The position numbers were made by a program, and so were the translations under genes. From assembly GCA_003223595.1 (NCBI GenBank), contig QHVR01000408.1, positions 660-21,313 of the forward strand: a DNA stretch of 20,654 bases. The letters run 5' to 3'. This stretch comes from Acidobacteriota bacterium. GTDB taxonomy: Bacteria > Acidobacteriota > Terriglobia > Terriglobales > Acidobacteriaceae. Positions 1 through 8,484 of the stretch are shown here, piece by piece (positions within the stretch are counted from its first letter, which is position 1; every line of letters starts with the position of its first letter). The notes below the pieces were generated by a model. It saw only the letters and a list, made by a program, of their open reading frames with translations, did no database searches and was not told where the DNA came from.

Positions 1-1
1 T

Positions 2-1774
2 GTCGATTTCCATCGCACCTCGATTCAGCAGTATTTCGATAAGTACTTCAGGGGCAGGTTGAAATTCAACGGCGATGCCACGGGCGATCCTCTGGCCGAC
101 TTTCTTGCCGGCAATGTAGACAGCGGCTTTCAATACTTCGGAAACTCGCTACGACACACTCATGAGAACAACTTCGGCTTCTACGTACAGGATAGTTTTC
201 GTCCCACGCAGCGGCTCACCATCAACTACGGCTTGCGCTGGGACTATTTCGGAGTGGTGAAGGAAAAGAACAACCTGCTAAGCAATATCACCAGCGTATC
301 TCCTGCGCCGGGAACAGGCACCTTCACTCTGACGCAGGTTGGACAGCCCGGGCTCTCGAGTTTGTACAACCCTGACAAGAAAGATTTCGCTCCCCGCATC
401 AGCGCCGCTTGGGATATCACGGGAAAAGGTAGAACCGTGGTCCGCGCCGGATACGGCATTTTCTTTGACTCGTTCTCGCAAGACATGGTCCTCGGCCACT
501 TGCCGTACGCTCCGTTCTTCGATCCCGGCCCAGCGTACAACAACTTCGGCCCTCAACCAATTCTTTCGACCGGTGCCATCGGTGGCCCGATCGTTAATGG
601 CAGTCCGGTGTACGCCGCGACCACCACCTGCGGCTACGAGTGCGACGCCTTCGGCTTCGACCGCAACATCAAGTCTCCTTATATGGAGAATTACAACCTG
701 AACATCCAGCAGCAGATCTCGAGCAAGACTGTGCTCCAGGTCGGATACGTTGGCTCGCAGGGGCATCGTCTGTGGCGTTTCTTTGATATCAGCCAGCCCA
801 GCGAAGCGCAGATCAATGCTGCCGACATCGCCTGCGGATGCATTCAGGACTTCGGCGTGGATGCTAGGCCCCTCAACGGGAATCCCTATGGCGCGTATTA
901 CGTGCTACAGGAAAACTCCACCGGCAAGTCGAACTACAACGCCATTCAGACAAGCTTGAGAATTACGGGATGGCACGGTGTTACTTCGATCGTGAACTAC
1001 GTTTGGTCGAAGTCGCTCGACAACTCCAGTGATGGTGAAGATTTCCAACCCAATGCCGCCCAGCCCAATGACAGCACTCGGCCCTGGCTGGAATACGGGC
1101 CATCCAACTTCAACGTTCCGCACCGTTTCACCTGGAACTTTTCCTACGACTTGCCTAATCGCGGTGGAAGCATGCAGAAGCTCAAGAATGGTTGGGGCCT
1201 GAACAGCATTCTCACATTACAAAGCGGACAGCCGTTCCACCTCAATTACAACTTCTGGGACGATTACAGCGGCAGCGGGAACGCTTTTGATCGCCCCGAT
1301 GTCGTGGGTCCCATCGTTTATCACAAGCGTGATCCCTATAACTATCTCGACCTGAGTTCGTTCGCGATCCCGTGCACTACCAATGTCACTGTCGCCTCTG
1401 GGTTGGCCTCCGATTGCCAGATCGGCACGAGGCACTTCGGCAACATGGGGCGTAATTCACTGAGCGGCCCAACCTTCAAGGAATGGAACTTCTCCATCTA
1501 CAAGAAGACTGCGATTACCGAACGGTTGACAATGAAATTCAGTGCTGACTTCTTCAATATCCTCAACCATCCCAACTTTGCCAACCCACTGCTGCCGGCT
1601 TTCATTGCTGACGCTGGGTACACGGGCGTATTCGGGCTTAACGGAGCTGGAAACCGAGAAGTTACCGTTGGGTCATTGCCCATCACGGCTACCGGTGACG
1701 TGGGCATCGGCAATCCATTCATCGGCGGCGGCGGGCCTCGCGGCATTCAGTTTTCGGCGGTTTTTAAGTTCTAA
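2..1774 (+). CDS. Oar-like TonB-dependent receptor, C-terminal part (5' end outside window)
   Basis: The reading frame is open from the left edge, so the upstream half is missing; about 590 residues are visible, against roughly 1100 or more usual for this family. The segment reads as outer-membrane beta-barrel: alternating aromatic strands, a barrel motif (FYVQDSFRPTQRLTINYGLR) near the start, plentiful Asn/Gly/Tyr loops, and a last strand ending in aromatic FKF, as expected for Bam-dependent insertion. Acidobacterial members normally carry an N-terminal carboxypeptidase-regulatory-like domain and a plug; neither is in view. The likely role is TonB-driven uptake of large or polymeric substrates, or adhesion; the substrate cannot be told. 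Cysteine pairs in the extracellular-looking loops (near CGYEC and CGC) may form disulfides. The gene is followed 17 bp later by a strong terminator and converges on the permease gene. The family call is firm, the substrate unknown. Confidence 0.9.
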   Translation, partial: VDFHRTSIQQYFDKYFRGRLKFNGDATGDPLADFLAGNVDSGFQYFGNSLRHTHENNFGFYVQDSFRPTQRLTINYGLRWDYFGVVKEKNNLLSNITSVSPAPGTGTFTLTQVGQPGLSSLYNPDKKDFAPRISAAWDITGKGRTVVRAGYGIFFDSFSQDMVLGHLPYAPFFDPGPAYNNFGPQPILSTGAIGGPIVNGSPVYAATTTCGYECDAFGFDRNIKSPYMENYNLNIQQQISSKTVLQVGYVGSQGHRLWRFFDISQPSEAQINAADIACGCIQDFGVDARPLNGNPYGAYYVLQENSTGKSNYNAIQTSLRITGWHGVTSIVNYVWSKSLDNSSDGEDFQPNAAQPNDSTRPWLEYGPSNFNVPHRFTWNFSYDLPNRGGSMQKLKNGWGLNSILTLQSGQPFHLNYNFWDDYSGSGNAFDRPDVVGPIVYHKRDPYNYLDLSSFAIPCTTNVTVASGLASDCQIGTRHFGNMGRNSLSGPTFKEWNFSIYKKTAITERLTMKFSADFFNILNHPNFANPLLPAFIADAGYTGVFGLNGAGNREVTVGSLPITATGDVGIGNPFIGGGGPRGIQFSAVFKF

Positions 1775-1791
1775 GTTGATGGCGCAGCCAG

Positions 1792-1816
1792 GCCCCTGCT
1801 GCGGCAGGGGCTTTTT
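1792..1816 (+). terminator. Rho-independent terminator of the receptor gene
   Basis: A perfect 8-bp GC stem (GCCCCTGC / GCAGGGGC) with a 4-nt loop is followed directly by five T. It begins 17 bp after the receptor stop codon. On the other strand the stem is not followed by T, so it should act only on the plus strand and protect the convergent permease gene. Confidence 0.88.
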
Positions 1817-1852
1817 GCTGGATTGGTTGCCCGGCACTTCCGCGACCGGATC

Positions 1853-4315
1853 CTATTGTTGGTTCAGCACGATCATCGGATCCACGCACGCGGCGCGCCG
1901 TGCGGGCACGATGCACGCGCATAAAGCAACCACGGCGAACACCAGCGTGACGCCCCCAATCACGAGCGGATCCAGAGGACCGACTCCGTAAATCTCAGAC
2001 CGAATTAGGCTGCGCAGGGAAATTGCGGCAAGCATCCCCAGCGCTAGGCCCACTCCTACCAGGACGAATCCTTCGCGCACTACCAGCCTTACTATTCCCG
2101 AATGCGTGCTGCCCAGCGCCACGCGAATGCCAATCTCTCTGCGGCGCTGTGCGACAAGATATGCGAGCACTCCGTAAATTCCGATAGCCGCCAGGAACAG
2201 CGCAAGCATTCCAAAAGCCAGTGCCAACAACATCGAGGTTCGTCGCGAGGAGAGCGAAAGTTCCTCGCGCTGCGCCATCGTTCTCACATCGAAGAGCGCG
2301 AGGTCCGGGTCGATAGCTGCCAATTGTGCTCGGACGCCAGGAATCGTCGCAGTGCTGTCTGCCGCAGTGTTGATCGCAATCGTGAAGGAATTCGATGTGC
2401 GTTGCGCAAATGGCAGGTAGTAGGTGCCCGTAGGATTGCCGGTACCGGAGAGGTCCTGCAATCGCACGGAGCGCACAACTCCAACCACGCGATACCAAAC
2501 CGTGTGTTCATCGCTTGTGATCTGGGCGTGTTCACCCGGCTCGTACATGCGCTGGCCCACGGGGTCGCGATTCGGCCAGAACCGTTGAGCAAGGCTTTCG
2601 TCCACGATCACCACGCGCGGCGAGTTGTCCTTATCGCTTTCCTGAAAGTAACGCCCGCGTAGCAGCGTAATCCCCATCGTTTCCAGATATCCGGGCGTCA
2701 CCGCCAGCCGGTTTGGCGAAATGACCGACTCGCCGGGTTGCATGGCATGTCCCTCGGCCAGGATGACGCCGTTATTGTAATTGCCGCCCAGCGGAATGGT
2801 TGTAGTCGCGCCGGCAGAGAGCACGCCCGGCATCTGGCGGATGCTCTGCAGCGCGCGGTTCGCCAGCGCGTCCTGTTGCACCGGATCTTTATACTTCGTC
2901 TCCGGCGCGCTGAGGGAAGCGGTCACGATCCCTTTCGTTCTGAAGCCGGGATTCACGTCGAGCAGTTGACGGAAACTCGCCAGCAGAAGCCCGGCACCAA
3001 AGAGCAGGGAAAAGGCAAAGCCGATTTGCGCCACCACCAGGCCCTGCCGCACTCGCCGCGTGCTTTTGCTGCCGCTGCCAGTTCTCTCGTCCTCGCGCAG
3101 AACCTCTTGCAACCCTTGCTTCGGGAACCCGAGTACGGAAAGCGCGGTGATGAGCACACCCGCTGCCGCGGCCATCAGTGCGGCCATTGCGATTACGTTG
3201 CCACTGATTGTCACTTCATAGGCGCGCGGAAAATGGTTGAGTCCTGCCACTGCCAAGGCGCGCAAAGCGGCCGCGCCCAGTGCAACGCCGAACGCGCAAC
3301 TCATGGCCGCCAGTATCGTATTCTCGGCCAGGAATTGGCTCATTAGCCGTACGCCTCCCGCACCCAGGGCCAGGCGCGTGGCAATTTCTTTTTTGCGCAG
3401 GTTTACACGGGCAAGCGCCAGGTTGGCAACGTTCAGCGCACCGATGAGCAGGACAAAGGCCGCGCCAGCCCACAGGAGGTACAACACGCCTTTCACGTCT
3501 CGGACCAGCATGTCCTGCAGCGGCTCTACCGCGGTGTGAAAGCCTGCATTGATCAGCAATTCCTTCATCTGCGGAAGACGTTCGAGGTTCGCGGAGTTGA
3601 GAACGTTGATTTGCGCCCGCACCTGCTGGATGGTCGCTCCGGGTCTGAGGCGGCCGATGCTGTACCAGTTGTTGTTGTGATGGGTTGTCTTTTCGTCCGC
3701 AGTGAATGCCGCGGGGATCCAGAGCCGCACTTCCGGGTCGACAAAGACAAAATTGCGAGGCATGACCCCGACGATGGTGAAAGGGCGGCCGCTCAGCCGC
3801 AGTTCGCGTCCTAAAACCGTGCGATCACCGGCATAGAGTTCCTGCCACAGCCCGTAAGTGAGAATGACTTTTTGCTCGCTCCCGATCTCGCCTTCCGTCT
3901 CCGTGAAAGCTCTGCCCAGAAGAGGTTGCACCTGCAGCAGCGGGAAAATCGAGGGGGTGGCAATCATTCCCTTCGCTTGTTGGGGCATTCCATTGATGGT
4001 GAGGGTCTGATCGGCAAAGCGGAACTCGGCCTGATCCTGCAGGGCCGTGACGTACTTCAGACGGTCGTAATAATCGCCCGAACTGCTGATGTACTGGTCG
4101 GGCACCCCGGCCTTGGGATACCGGTTCGACATCAGCACGATCTGCTGGGCGTTGGGGAAGGGCAGTGGCCGCAGTAGAACCGAATTCACGATGGCAAATA
4201 TCGCGACATTCACCGCAATACACGCCGACAGAGTGATGATTACGGTCAGGCCATAGCCCTTGGTGCGTAGCAGAGAGCGAGTGGCGGCTTTCATCTCGCG
4301 AATCAGCTTCTCCAT
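1853..4315 (-). CDS. ADOP-type ABC transporter permease (MacB/FtsX-like, duplicated)
   Basis: This 820-residue inner-membrane protein has the double MacB_PCD-FtsX layout of the acidobacterial duplicated orphan permeases. It has an N-terminal helix followed by the typical LLRPLPFP motif, then a periplasmic domain (about 60-265), three helices (about 275-415), a fourth helix near 440, a second periplasmic domain (about 460-690), and three C-terminal helices ending in PARRAACVDPM. MacB-like permeases transmit ATPase-driven movements to the periplasm, for export of peptides, drugs or lipids; members of this group usually lack an adjacent ATPase gene, and none is seen here. I chose the ATG at 4315 because GGGAG lies 5 nt upstream; a TTG four codons earlier is the longer option. 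It converges on the receptor gene and has no operon partner on its strand in view. The substrate is unknown. Confidence 0.9.
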   Translation of the reverse strand: MEKLIREMKAATRSLLRTKGYGLTVIITLSACIAVNVAIFAIVNSVLLRPLPFPNAQQIVLMSNRYPKAGVPDQYISSSGDYYDRLKYVTALQDQAEFRFADQTLTINGMPQQAKGMIATPSIFPLLQVQPLLGRAFTETEGEIGSEQKVILTYGLWQELYAGDRTVLGRELRLSGRPFTIVGVMPRNFVFVDPEVRLWIPAAFTADEKTTHHNNNWYSIGRLRPGATIQQVRAQINVLNSANLERLPQMKELLINAGFHTAVEPLQDMLVRDVKGVLYLLWAGAAFVLLIGALNVANLALARVNLRKKEIATRLALGAGGVRLMSQFLAENTILAAMSCAFGVALGAAALRALAVAGLNHFPRAYEVTISGNVIAMAALMAAAAGVLITALSVLGFPKQGLQEVLREDERTGSGSKSTRRVRQGLVVAQIGFAFSLLFGAGLLLASFRQLLDVNPGFRTKGIVTASLSAPETKYKDPVQQDALANRALQSIRQMPGVLSAGATTTIPLGGNYNNGVILAEGHAMQPGESVISPNRLAVTPGYLETMGITLLRGRYFQESDKDNSPRVVIVDESLAQRFWPNRDPVGQRMYEPGEHAQITSDEHTVWYRVVGVVRSVRLQDLSGTGNPTGTYYLPFAQRTSNSFTIAINTAADSTATIPGVRAQLAAIDPDLALFDVRTMAQREELSLSSRRTSMLLALAFGMLALFLAAIGIYGVLAYLVAQRRREIGIRVALGSTHSGIVRLVVREGFVLVGVGLALGMLAAISLRSLIRSEIYGVGPLDPLVIGGVTLVFAVVALCACIVPARRAACVDPMIVLNQQ

Positions 4316-5014
4316 GACATCTCCCAAAATCTATCAAGCCTTTGGTCTTCGCATTCCGCGGGCCAATGCCGCTTTGCCCTATGCTCTTGGAACGGCTGAA
4401 CCTAACAGATTCCTCTTGGGCATGCCCAGTTTTAGATGTCCGCCATCGCGCTTCGAGTGTTCGGAAGCGGACAGATATGGTCGCAGGCACGGGCGGGCCC
4501 GAGGGGGTCTGCCCCTCCACTAATTGAGTCGTGGAGTTCCCCTAGGCTCTTGTCCGGGAGCGGCTGTCGCCCCGAGATTTGCACAGCGACTTACAATTTC
4601 ATGTGATATCTGACCTTGCGCCCAATATTAGAATTCAGCCATCATCGTGTCGCGCGCTAGCGTGGCGCTCGTGCTTCTGACTGAAGGTAAGTGCAATGTT
4701 TTTAAGATTTTGCCTGTAAGTGGCTGTGGCTCTAGGATTAAATCTGCATTTCCCGCCAAGCTGATGATTCCAAAGAGACCCCAGGGGGGAGGGGGCTAGC
4801 TGCAAGCTAGGAAATTCCCAAAAGGAAACATCTGATTCGCAGCAAAATCTGCTTATCTTGCGAATACCGAGGCGCTGGCCAGCAGCACCAATTTTTTCCC
4901 AATTACAAAAGCCGGTTCTTACCGTTCCACTCCTTTCGTCACCTCGTGTGCTGATTACGCCGATGTTACCCTCGTCTCGTAATTCCTCCCCACAGCTCTG
5001 TCCGGAGATCTTCG
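4316..5014. other. Divergent intergenic region without a recognisable gene
   Basis: About 700 bp separate the divergent permease (-) and TPR (+) genes. I see no ORF with a ribosome-binding site and sensible protein. It holds a 12-bp perfect palindrome at 4417-4428 (TGGGCATGCCCA), a hairpin GAGGGG/CCCCTC at 4501-4517, and a short dyad CTAGCT-GCA-AGCTAG at 4796-4810. The part from about 4590 to 4990 is richer in A and T than the genes around it. No promoter with both boxes could be assigned with confidence for either gene. Confidence 0.5.
4417..4428. promoter_or_regulatory. 12-bp perfect palindrome upstream of the permease gene
   Basis: TGGGCATGCCCA is its own reverse complement and lies about 100 bp upstream of the permease start. 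Its size and place fit an operator for a dimeric repressor, but no cognate regulator is visible nearby. This is position and symmetry only. Confidence 0.25.
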
Positions 5015-6478
5015 ATGCCGCGCGCTTTCATGAAGTTCTGTGCAGTGTTCGCACTCGCTCTGAGTTTCGCCGCGCCTTCGTTCGCGCACCACGTCAAGAA
5101 GTCTCAATCCAGCACCATGCCAGTGACGACCTCCTCGGCAAAAGCTCGCCAACTGTTCTTCAAAGGCGTGGAGGATTACGAGAACCTTTATCTGGAGCGC
5201 TGTAACGAAGACTGGCGCGCAGCAGTAAAAGAAGATGCGACTCTGGCTGTCGCTTGGGCTTGGATCGCGTTCAACAGCGGTAATCCGGAAGAGGTCAGCT
5301 CCGCCCGCGAGAAGGCGAGGGAACTCGCTCCCAAAGCAACTCCAGGGGAACAGTTGATGGTTGCCTGGATCTCCAAGGTGCAGGAAGGCGACTTCATCGG
5401 CGGCATTTCCGCCATGAACGACATGCTGGAGATGTATCCCCGCGACAAGCATCTGTGGTACCTGGCGGGCAACTGGCTGATGGGCGAGAACGGGGACGAT
5501 CAGGCAGAGCACTTTATGCTCAAGGCGCTCGCCATCGACAAGAACTTTCCCGCCGCTGTTAACGATCTCGCTTATGTGGAAGCGCGGCACCGCGAGTTCG
5601 ACAAGGCATTCACGGCCATGGATCGCTACCTCGTTCTGCTGCCCAACGAGCCCAATCCGCAGGATTCTTATGGCGAACTCAAGCGTATGGCCGGGCAATT
5701 CGACAGCGCGCTCGAGCATTATCAGGCCGCACTGAAGATCGATCCTGACTTCGTCAGCGCACAATTGGGTCTGGGCGATACTTATGCGTTGATGGGCAAT
5801 CAGGAACAGGCGCGCGCCGAATACGACAAAGCCATCCGTTTCGCGCATAACGAGGCCGACCGGCTCACCTACGGTATGCAGAAGGCGATGACCTACGTGC
5901 GCGAAGGCAATTTCGCCGAGGCCGATAAACAGTTCACGGAGATCGCGCAGAACGCCCACGCCAAGGCGCAGGGATTGCAGGAAGCGCAGGCCTATCGCCA
6001 CAAAGCCGAATATCAGTCGGACGACACGGCAGCGTTGCGGGAGCTGAAGCTGGCGGAAGACGCGTTGCATCATCAGGCATCGATTGCGCATTCTGACCGT
6101 GACGAAGAAACGTCCCGCATCTGGCGTGTTCGCGTGATGCGCGCTGCCCATGCCGGCAATCAGGCAGTGGCGGAGCAAACGCTCAAAGACCTCGAAAAGC
6201 TGGCAAACAGCAGCCGCAATCGTGTGATCCAAGCCTCCTATCAGGGAGCTGCGGGAATGTTACTGATGCAGCAGAAGAAGTATCTGGAAGCGATCGCACA
6301 CCTCGAGGAAGACCAGGAAAATCCCTTCACCATGGAGTTGCTGGTCCAGGCCTACTATCAGACGTCGCAGCCGGAGAAGGTGCACGAGATCGAGGTCAAA
6401 CTGCGGGGCATGAATGTGCCCACGATGGAACAGGCCTTAGTGGTTCCGGCAGCCCGCTCGCGCAAGCCGACCAGCTAG
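5015..6478 (+). CDS. Exported TPR-repeat protein
   Basis: The product has 487 residues and begins with a Sec-type signal peptide: a short basic start, a hydrophobic core (FCAVFALALSFAAPSFA), and likely cleavage before HH. The mature part is alpha-helical with tetratricopeptide repeats; the clearest tandem pair is near residues 226-285 (FDSALEHYQAALKIDPDF and the following EQARAEYDKAIRFA). TPR proteins bind other proteins and have no catalytic signature; the partner cannot be told. The start at 5015 is supported by GGAG 7 nt upstream. The stop TAG overlaps a possible GTG of the next gene. A long intergenic region precedes it, so it probably has its own promoter. The fold and export are well supported; the role is unknown. 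Confidence 0.85.
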   Translation: MPRAFMKFCAVFALALSFAAPSFAHHVKKSQSSTMPVTTSSAKARQLFFKGVEDYENLYLERCNEDWRAAVKEDATLAVAWAWIAFNSGNPEEVSSAREKARELAPKATPGEQLMVAWISKVQEGDFIGGISAMNDMLEMYPRDKHLWYLAGNWLMGENGDDQAEHFMLKALAIDKNFPAAVNDLAYVEARHREFDKAFTAMDRYLVLLPNEPNPQDSYGELKRMAGQFDSALEHYQAALKIDPDFVSAQLGLGDTYALMGNQEQARAEYDKAIRFAHNEADRLTYGMQKAMTYVREGNFAEADKQFTEIAQNAHAKAQGLQEAQAYRHKAEYQSDDTAALRELKLAEDALHHQASIAHSDRDEETSRIWRVRVMRAAHAGNQAVAEQTLKDLEKLANSSRNRVIQASYQGAAGMLLMQQKKYLEAIAHLEEDQENPFTMELLVQAYYQTSQPEKVHEIEVKLRGMNVPTMEQALVVPAARSRKPTS

Positions 6479-6497
6479 TGCTTCGCCGTTTTCGGCT

Positions 6498-6517
6498 GAA
6501 TTCCTCGTGCGGAATTC
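6498..6517. repeat. Inverted repeat between the TPR and PilZ genes
   Basis: A perfect 7-bp inverted repeat (GAATTCC, 6-nt loop, GGAATTC) begins 20 bp after the TPR stop codon. There is no T-tract, so it is not a classical terminator. It could be an mRNA-stabilising hairpin or operator. If the PilZ start is at 6478, it lies inside that gene. Confidence 0.3.
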
Positions 6518-6552
6518 GCTCTTGGTGTACAGTAAGTGGTCACTTTTTGAGC

Positions 6553-6879
6553 GTGCCCACAAAATCCAATCACGAGCGCCGGAGCGGAACGAGAATCGCC
6601 ACTCGCGTGCCCACGCGCGTGCGCACAGCGCAAGGTGCCGAAGTCCCGGCGCACACTCGCGATGTCAGCGCCAATGGCATCTTCCTGTACAGCAATTCGA
6701 AGATGGAGCAGGGGAGTGAGGTGGAACTCGTGCTCATCCTGCCGCCGGAACTTACGTCAGGCGAGAAGTGCTGGGTATGTTGCCAGGCAACGGTGGTGCG
6801 GGTAGAAGATGAGGGCACCGAATTCGGGGTGGCCGCCCAGATCCGCCGCATGGACATCCTTCCGGAAATCGGTATTTAG
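6553..6879 (+). CDS. PilZ-domain protein (probable cyclic-di-GMP receptor)
   Basis: The 108-residue soluble protein is essentially one PilZ domain. Both ligand signatures are intact: RxxxR at residues 10-14 (RSGTR) and DxSxxG at 37-42 (DVSANG), followed by beta strands ending in GTEFGVAAQI. PilZ domains bind cyclic-di-GMP and relay it to motility, polysaccharide or surface systems; no target is indicated here. The start is uncertain. I used the GTG at 6553, just before the domain; a GTG at 6478 overlaps the TPR stop codon as TAGTG, which would suit coupling but adds 25 residues of non-PilZ sequence and would span the hairpin at 6498-6517. Cooperation with the TPR gene upstream is possible. 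Confidence 0.8.
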   Translation: MPTKSNHERRSGTRIATRVPTRVRTAQGAEVPAHTRDVSANGIFLYSNSKMEQGSEVELVLILPPELTSGEKCWVCCQATVVRVEDEGTEFGVAAQIRRMDILPEIGI

Positions 6880-6972
6880 CGGGTCGGAGCGATCATTGGC
6901 TTTATGCTATCCGGAGGCGCTGCTCTGCAACAGCTTGCAACCTGCTGCGCGTTCTCAGTCCTGGACCCGCTA
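6877..6972. other. Possible structured segment after the PilZ gene
   Basis: Nine-base arms TAGCGGGTC and GACCCGCTA, 78 nt apart, could enclose a 96-nt structure. The inside has smaller self-complementary pieces such as GCAA-CAGC-TTGC. It may be an mRNA 3' structure or small RNA; there is no T-tract. I cannot judge its folding energy. Confidence 0.2.
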
Positions 6973-7054
6973 GCGAAACGTCACCGAGGGTCGTGGCGTG
7001 ATGGATGAGTCTTACTCGACGGGGGAGTCATACTTTGGCAAGTGATTGAAAAGA

Positions 7055-7130
<76 letters not shown>

Positions 7131-7161
7131 ACGGTCGGAAATTCTTGGGTGTGAAACAAAA

Positions 7162-7167
7162 ATTATA
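7162..7167 (-). promoter_or_regulatory. Candidate -10 box for tRNA-Lys
   Basis: A perfect TATAAT on the minus strand lies 31 bp upstream of the mature tRNA 5' end, followed by an A/T-rich stretch. A matching -35 box is not clear at 16-18 bp. Confidence 0.45.
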
Positions 7168-7347
7168 GCATCCTTGCTCAGCCGGAACGCGAGTCGCACC
7201 GCAAGTGGGCGAGCCCTCTAGCGCGTAGCAGCAGGCCACGCACCGCATCGCCATCATACACAAGATAGGGCAGCACCCATCACGGCAGGTGTGGTGAACG
7301 CAATCCTCCCCAGACGACTGCACGCCTGCTGGGCGCCAGTGGCGAGC

Positions 7348-7689
7348 CTAGGGGCGCTGACGCATTTCTGCCCCAAGCGACGATTCCCGCGCTGCGGGCC
7401 TGCGGGGCGGCAATGAATCGGGCCCCAGCGGCGGTCGATGCTCGATGGTGCCGATTACTGGAGCTTCGTCCATGCCCCCGGCGTATGCCATGGAGGCAAA
7501 CCGCTGCTGGCTGCACATTTGATCGATCATGCGCTGCTGCCGTCGACTGAGGACAGCGTGAGGAAGGATGTCAAAATTGCGGAACACCCACAACAAATAT
7601 AAACGCTGCAAGAATGATGGCATTACGTATCGCGGACCGATCGGTGTTTGCACTCGCACCACACCGTCCGCCAGTTTTTCAATCCACAT
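7348..7689 (-). CDS. Conserved-looking small hypothetical protein
   Basis: I do not recognise a named family in this 113-residue protein. It opens with MWIEKLADGVVRVQTPIGPR, then a segment rich in Leu, Phe and Trp (FLQRLYLLWVFRNFDILPHAVL), then a basic RRQQRM, and a Pro/Arg-rich, probably disordered tail. The front part resembles short unannotated acidobacterial proteins I have seen, possibly membrane-peripheral. The start ATG at 7689 is supported by AGGTGG 8 nt upstream; a GTG four codons earlier is the alternative. It has its own well-placed promoter (TATAAT at 7726-7731) overlapped by a palindrome, which suggests independent, regulated expression rather than readthrough from the operon upstream. 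The low-complexity tail may indicate that the real conserved part ends near residue 80. Confidence 0.7.
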   Translation of the reverse strand: MWIEKLADGVVRVQTPIGPRYVMPSFLQRLYLLWVFRNFDILPHAVLSRRQQRMIDQMCSQQRFASMAYAGGMDEAPVIGTIEHRPPLGPDSLPPRRPAARESSLGAEMRQRP

Positions 7690-7725
7690 ACCTGGGACCA
7701 CCTGGAACCTGAATTGGCCAGAGCA

Positions 7726-7753
7726 ATTATAGGGCCGCCATTATTGCACTGAA
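7726..7753 (-). promoter_or_regulatory. Promoter of the small gene at 7348-7689
   Basis: On the minus strand TATAAT (7726-7731) is preceded after 16 bp by TTCAGT (7748-7753), a partial match to TTGACA. The expected transcription start leaves a leader of about 30 nt before the ATG at 7689. The -35 box lies inside the palindrome 7745-7758. Confidence 0.55.
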
Positions 7754-7758
7754 GTGCA
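7745..7758. promoter_or_regulatory. Operator-like palindrome over the -35 box
   Basis: TGCACT-GA-AGTGCA is a perfect 6-bp dyad with a 2-bp centre. It covers the candidate -35 box of the gene at 7348-7689, a position typical of repressor operators. Related TGCAC...GTGCA dyads occur at 9010-9022 and 14840-14852. Confidence 0.4.
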
Positions 7759-7887
7759 TCTATGCAAAGCCCTTATTTTCGGGAATCTACGAGTATCGTA
7801 TCCCAAGAAAGGCGCCCATTGTCCCATACCCGGAAATTTCTTTTGGGACTTTTTACCCAGATGGGATGGGGAGATCCCCTCCCCAAC

Positions 7888-8073
7888 TTAAGCGGTCTTT
7901 TGCTTTCCGGAATTGCTAACCGATTTTTCTTTCTGCAGACTGTCCGAAGTCACTTGCATTCGAGCTGAGGTCTTGTTTTGGGCATCGTTGCGTCGGGAAT
8001 TAACTTCAAACCAGATCAGAAGTGCTACACCTCCTCCGGTTAGGACTAATACGAGAATTGATGCGGCATCCAT
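7888..8073 (-). CDS. Small single-pass membrane protein
   Basis: This 61-residue protein has one N-terminal hydrophobic helix (ASILVLVLTGGGVALLIWF, about residues 3-22) followed by a polar, Lys/Ser/Gln-rich tail, giving a likely N-out, C-in or tail-exposed single-pass topology. No family is recognised. The start is decided by a perfect AAGGAGG located 5 nt before the ATG at 8073; a longer frame to 8112 has no such site. It is the last gene of the minus-strand run hpf, small helical protein, this gene, with an 81-bp gap upstream. The very strong ribosome-binding site argues that it is real and well translated. A role in the stress or stationary-phase setting of hpf is only a guess from position. 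Confidence 0.75.
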   Translation of the reverse strand: MDAASILVLVLTGGGVALLIWFEVNSRRNDAQNKTSARMQVTSDSLQKEKSVSNSGKQKTA

Positions 8074-8154
8074 AATTCCTCCTTGGTCAGCGACCGCCTG
8101 CCGTGTTTGCATCGGTGATGTGTGCAGATTGCCCTGCGGGGGCTGTCGTATATG

Positions 8155-8451
8155 TCAGTTGAGTACATGTTCGGAAGCGATCCATTTCGGTTGTATTTGT
8201 GCTCGCAAAATCGCGGCGATGCACGGAGCGGCTGTGTCGGTGCTTACTGCGCCTTCGGAAAGGGCGTCCTCCAGGATGCTCATTGATGCTGAACCACCCT
8301 CGATTAGGAATGCTTGAGCCAACATCCGAACAACGGGATCTGGAGACTCCAAGCCCTCAAGGAGTTTCCATCCGGCTTCCGGATCGGCTGTGCTGCGAAA
8401 CACCACCCCGCATGCCAGCAGGGATTCCAAGTCGATCGGCGCCTGGGTCAT
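8155..8451 (-). CDS. Small helical protein with HEAT-like segment, function unknown
   Basis: The product has 98 residues, no signal peptide and no membrane helix. The central part (about residues 29-66, with GLESPDPVVRMLAQAFLIEG and then SMSILEDAL) has the spacing of a HEAT-type helical pair: DPVVR followed by a hydrophobic helix. This suggests a small protein-binding scaffold, but one repeat is too little to be sure. AAAGGA lies 7 nt before the ATG. It starts 33 bp after hpf on the same strand, so it is probably co-transcribed with hpf and the membrane protein downstream. No catalytic residues stand out. Confidence 0.75.
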   Translation of the reverse strand: MTQAPIDLESLLACGVVFRSTADPEAGWKLLEGLESPDPVVRMLAQAFLIEGGSASMSILEDALSEGAVSTDTAAPCIAAILRAQIQPKWIASEHVLN

Positions 8452-8484
8452 GGAAATGTCCTTTCCAAAGAGCTCATCAAAGTT

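Noticed and set aside
2102..3346. Long plus-strand frames opposite the permease gene
   Set aside because: They lie antisense to a well-defined permease and have no domain features; shadows of GC-rich coding sequence.
4955..6232. 425-codon minus-strand frame opposite the TPR gene
   Set aside because: It is the antisense of clear TPR repeats with a signal peptide and ribosome-binding site; the His/Leu-rich translation has no family features.
7867..7887. GC-rich hairpin (GGGATGGGGA / TCCCCTCCC) after the 61-residue gene as a terminator
   Set aside because: The stem has a bulge and no T-tract follows it on either strand.
7762..7968. Plus-strand frame of 68 codons
   Set aside because: No ribosome-binding site, and it overlaps the minus-strand membrane protein gene, which has a perfect one.
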